Positions 62,654 through 64,000 of a stretch of 64,000 nucleotides of DNA are shown piece after piece. Under the pieces are notes generated by a model, which was not told the origin of the DNA, did not search any database, and saw nothing but the letters and a program-made list of their open reading frames with translations. The stretch comes from Halieaceae bacterium (lineage in GTDB: Bacteria > Pseudomonadota > Gammaproteobacteria > Pseudomonadales > Halieaceae). Where the stretch lies: NCBI GenBank assembly GCA_902623175.1, contig CACNSR010000004.1:62001-126000 (forward strand). Direction: 5' to 3'. The translations under genes and the position numbers were made by a program. The first letter of the stretch is position 1, and every line of letters begins with the position of its first letter.

Positions 62654-64000
62654 TGTGTGGCATTGTGGCCGTCGTCGCGCGGCGGGACTGCACCGAGATC
62701 CTGCTTGAGGGTCTGCGCAGGCTCGAGTACCGCGGCTACGACTCCGCGGGACTCGCGCTCATCGATCGTGCCGGACAGCTATCCAGCCACAAGTGCCTGG
62801 GCCGTGTCTCAGCTCTCGAGGAGGCCCAGCTTGGGGCACCTATACAGGGCGGCACCGGGATCGCCCATACACGCTGGGCGACCCATGGCGAGCCGTCTGC
62901 CGTCAATGCCCATCCGCATATCATTAACGAGCGCATCGCGGTCGTTCACAACGGCATTGTTGAAAATCATAGCGCGTTGCGAGAGCAATTGGCAAAAGGA
63001 GGGCGGGCCTGCATCTCCGACACTGACACAGAGGTGGTGGCCCAGCTGATTGAATCGGCCGTGGCTTCGGGCAAAGACTTGCTTGACGCCGTACAGCACG
63101 TGTTACCCCAGCTCGAGGGCGCCTATGCGCTGGCCATCGTTGACCGCGAAGCGCCAAACCGCATTGTGGTAGCGAGACAGGGCAGCCCTCTGGTGCTTGG
63201 TGTTGGCATCGGTGAAAATTTCGCAGGCTCCGATACCCTGGCGCTCCGCTCTGTGACAGATACGTTTATCTATCTAGAAGACGGTGATCTCGCCGAACTC
63301 AGCGCTGACGGCTACCGAATTCTCGATGCTACAGGGCAGATCGCCGAGCGAGCGCCCACCCGGCTGGCGCTTCAGACTGAAGACGAGGGGCTCGGCGGTC
63401 ACGAACACTTCATGCTGAAGGAGATATTCGAGCAGCCCTCGCGCCTGCGCGACACGGTCAGACAGGGTTCCGTGAAAGACGACGCTTTCGGGGCCGCGGC
63501 GGCACAGGTGTTTCCACAGGTCGCCGCTGTACAGATTCTCGCCTGTGGCACGAGTTATCACGCAGGGCTGGTTGCCCGACACTGGATCGAGTCATTGGCG
63601 GGGTTGCCTTGTCAGGTGGAAGTGGCTTCGGAGTATCGCTATCGCGAGTCAGTGACGTTGCCCAATACGCTGGTGGTGGGTATCTCGCAATCGGGGGAAA
63701 CCGCTGACACATTAGCGGCGCTTGAGCACGTCGATCCCGAATGTGTACTCGCCCGCCTGGCTATTTGTAATGTGGATCACAGTGCGATGGTGCGAGCCAG
63801 TGAGCTTGTCTACCTCACCCAAGCAGGCATCGAGATTGGGGTGGCCTCGACCAAGGCTTTCACCACGCAATTGGCTGCGCTACTGAATCTCACCCTTTGC
63901 CTTGCCCGCCACCACGCCAAGGGCGTGCTGTCAGGGCATGAGGTGGCTGCCTCGCTCGAAGAGATGGCCGATGCTGCGGAGGCGGTGCTTGAATACGACG
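62653..64000 (+). CDS. glmS: glutamine-fructose-6-phosphate aminotransferase, cut by window edge
   Basis: First step of hexosamine synthesis: fructose-6-P plus glutamine gives glucosamine-6-P. The start MCGIVAVVARRDCTEILLEG carries the N-terminal nucleophile Cys. GLRRLEYRGYDSAG, HTRWATHGEPSAVNAHPH and HNGIVEN complete the glutaminase domain. Then SIS-domain motifs ILACGTSYHAGLVA, GISQSGETADTLAAL and GVASTKAF are seen. About 449 codons lie in the window of an expected 610. The ATG overlaps the glmU stop. No glmS ribozyme-like leader is possible at this spacing. Confidence 0.98.
   Translation, partial: MCGIVAVVARRDCTEILLEGLRRLEYRGYDSAGLALIDRAGQLSSHKCLGRVSALEEAQLGAPIQGGTGIAHTRWATHGEPSAVNAHPHIINERIAVVHNGIVENHSALREQLAKGGRACISDTDTEVVAQLIESAVASGKDLLDAVQHVLPQLEGAYALAIVDREAPNRIVVARQGSPLVLGVGIGENFAGSDTLALRSVTDTFIYLEDGDLAELSADGYRILDATGQIAERAPTRLALQTEDEGLGGHEHFMLKEIFEQPSRLRDTVRQGSVKDDAFGAAAAQVFPQVAAVQILACGTSYHAGLVARHWIESLAGLPCQVEVASEYRYRESVTLPNTLVVGISQSGETADTLAALEHVDPECVLARLAICNVDHSAMVRASELVYLTQAGIEIGVASTKAFTTQLAALLNLTLCLARHHAKGVLSGHEVAASLEEMADAAEAVLEYD

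Overview
This is core chromosome from a marine-type gammaproteobacterium, moderately GC-rich, centred on the replication origin. The gene order gyrB-recF-dnaN-dnaA / rpmH-rnpA-yidD-yidC-mnmE / mnmG-rsmG-parA-parB / atpIBEFHAGDC-glmU-glmS, preceded by aroE-hemF-tsaC / def-fmt-rsmB-trkA / glyQS, closely follows the Pseudomonas and cellvibrio/NOR5-OM60 layout. The exact genus is inference; no rRNA or tRNA gene was seen to settle it.

Layout. 1-3.7 kb (minus): ilvE, a serine hydrolase, rfbD and rfbB (cut by the left edge). 4.1-10.6 kb: amino-acid biosynthesis (argA, ilvD, leuA), a DUF6279 lipoprotein and an Lrp/AsnC regulator divergent from leuA. 10.6-16 kb: dsbA, cytochromes c4 and c5, engB and polA. 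16-22.7 kb: an aa3 cytochrome c oxidase block (coxB, coxA, ctaG, coxC; a small membrane protein; SURF1, an SCO-like protein, SCO1). 22.9-26.3 kb: yheV, gamma carbonic anhydrase, aroE, hemF, tsaC. 26.6-32.3 kb: def-fmt-rsmB-trkA-trkH. 32.4-38.7 kb: djlA, a broken lipid A acyltransferase gene, glyQ-glyS-rmuC. 38.7-45.4 kb: gyrB, recF, dnaN, dnaA and oriC. 45.4-64 kb: an almost uniformly plus-strand run through rpmH, yidC, mnmE, mnmG, rsmG, parAB, the whole ATP synthase operon, glmU and glmS (cut by the right edge).

How it works together. The dnaA/rpmH gap is where gene orientation switches, and it carries DnaA boxes, an AT-rich stretch and a 26-bp palindrome whose arms are DnaA-box-like. Two parS-type palindromes lie inside recF, about 3-4 kb from that origin, and parAB lies 7 kb on the other side, so a full origin-segregation module is present. 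The respiratory block (oxidase plus cytochromes c4/c5 and copper/assembly factors) and the ATP synthase operon supply oxidative phosphorylation.

No mobile element, CRISPR array, phage or defence island was seen. The most notable observations are the multiply disrupted lauroyl acyltransferase gene at 33.25-34.19 kb, the parS sites embedded in recF, the oriC palindrome and a perfect hexanucleotide repeat in the cytochrome c4 signal peptide. No clearly undescribed multi-gene system could be supported.
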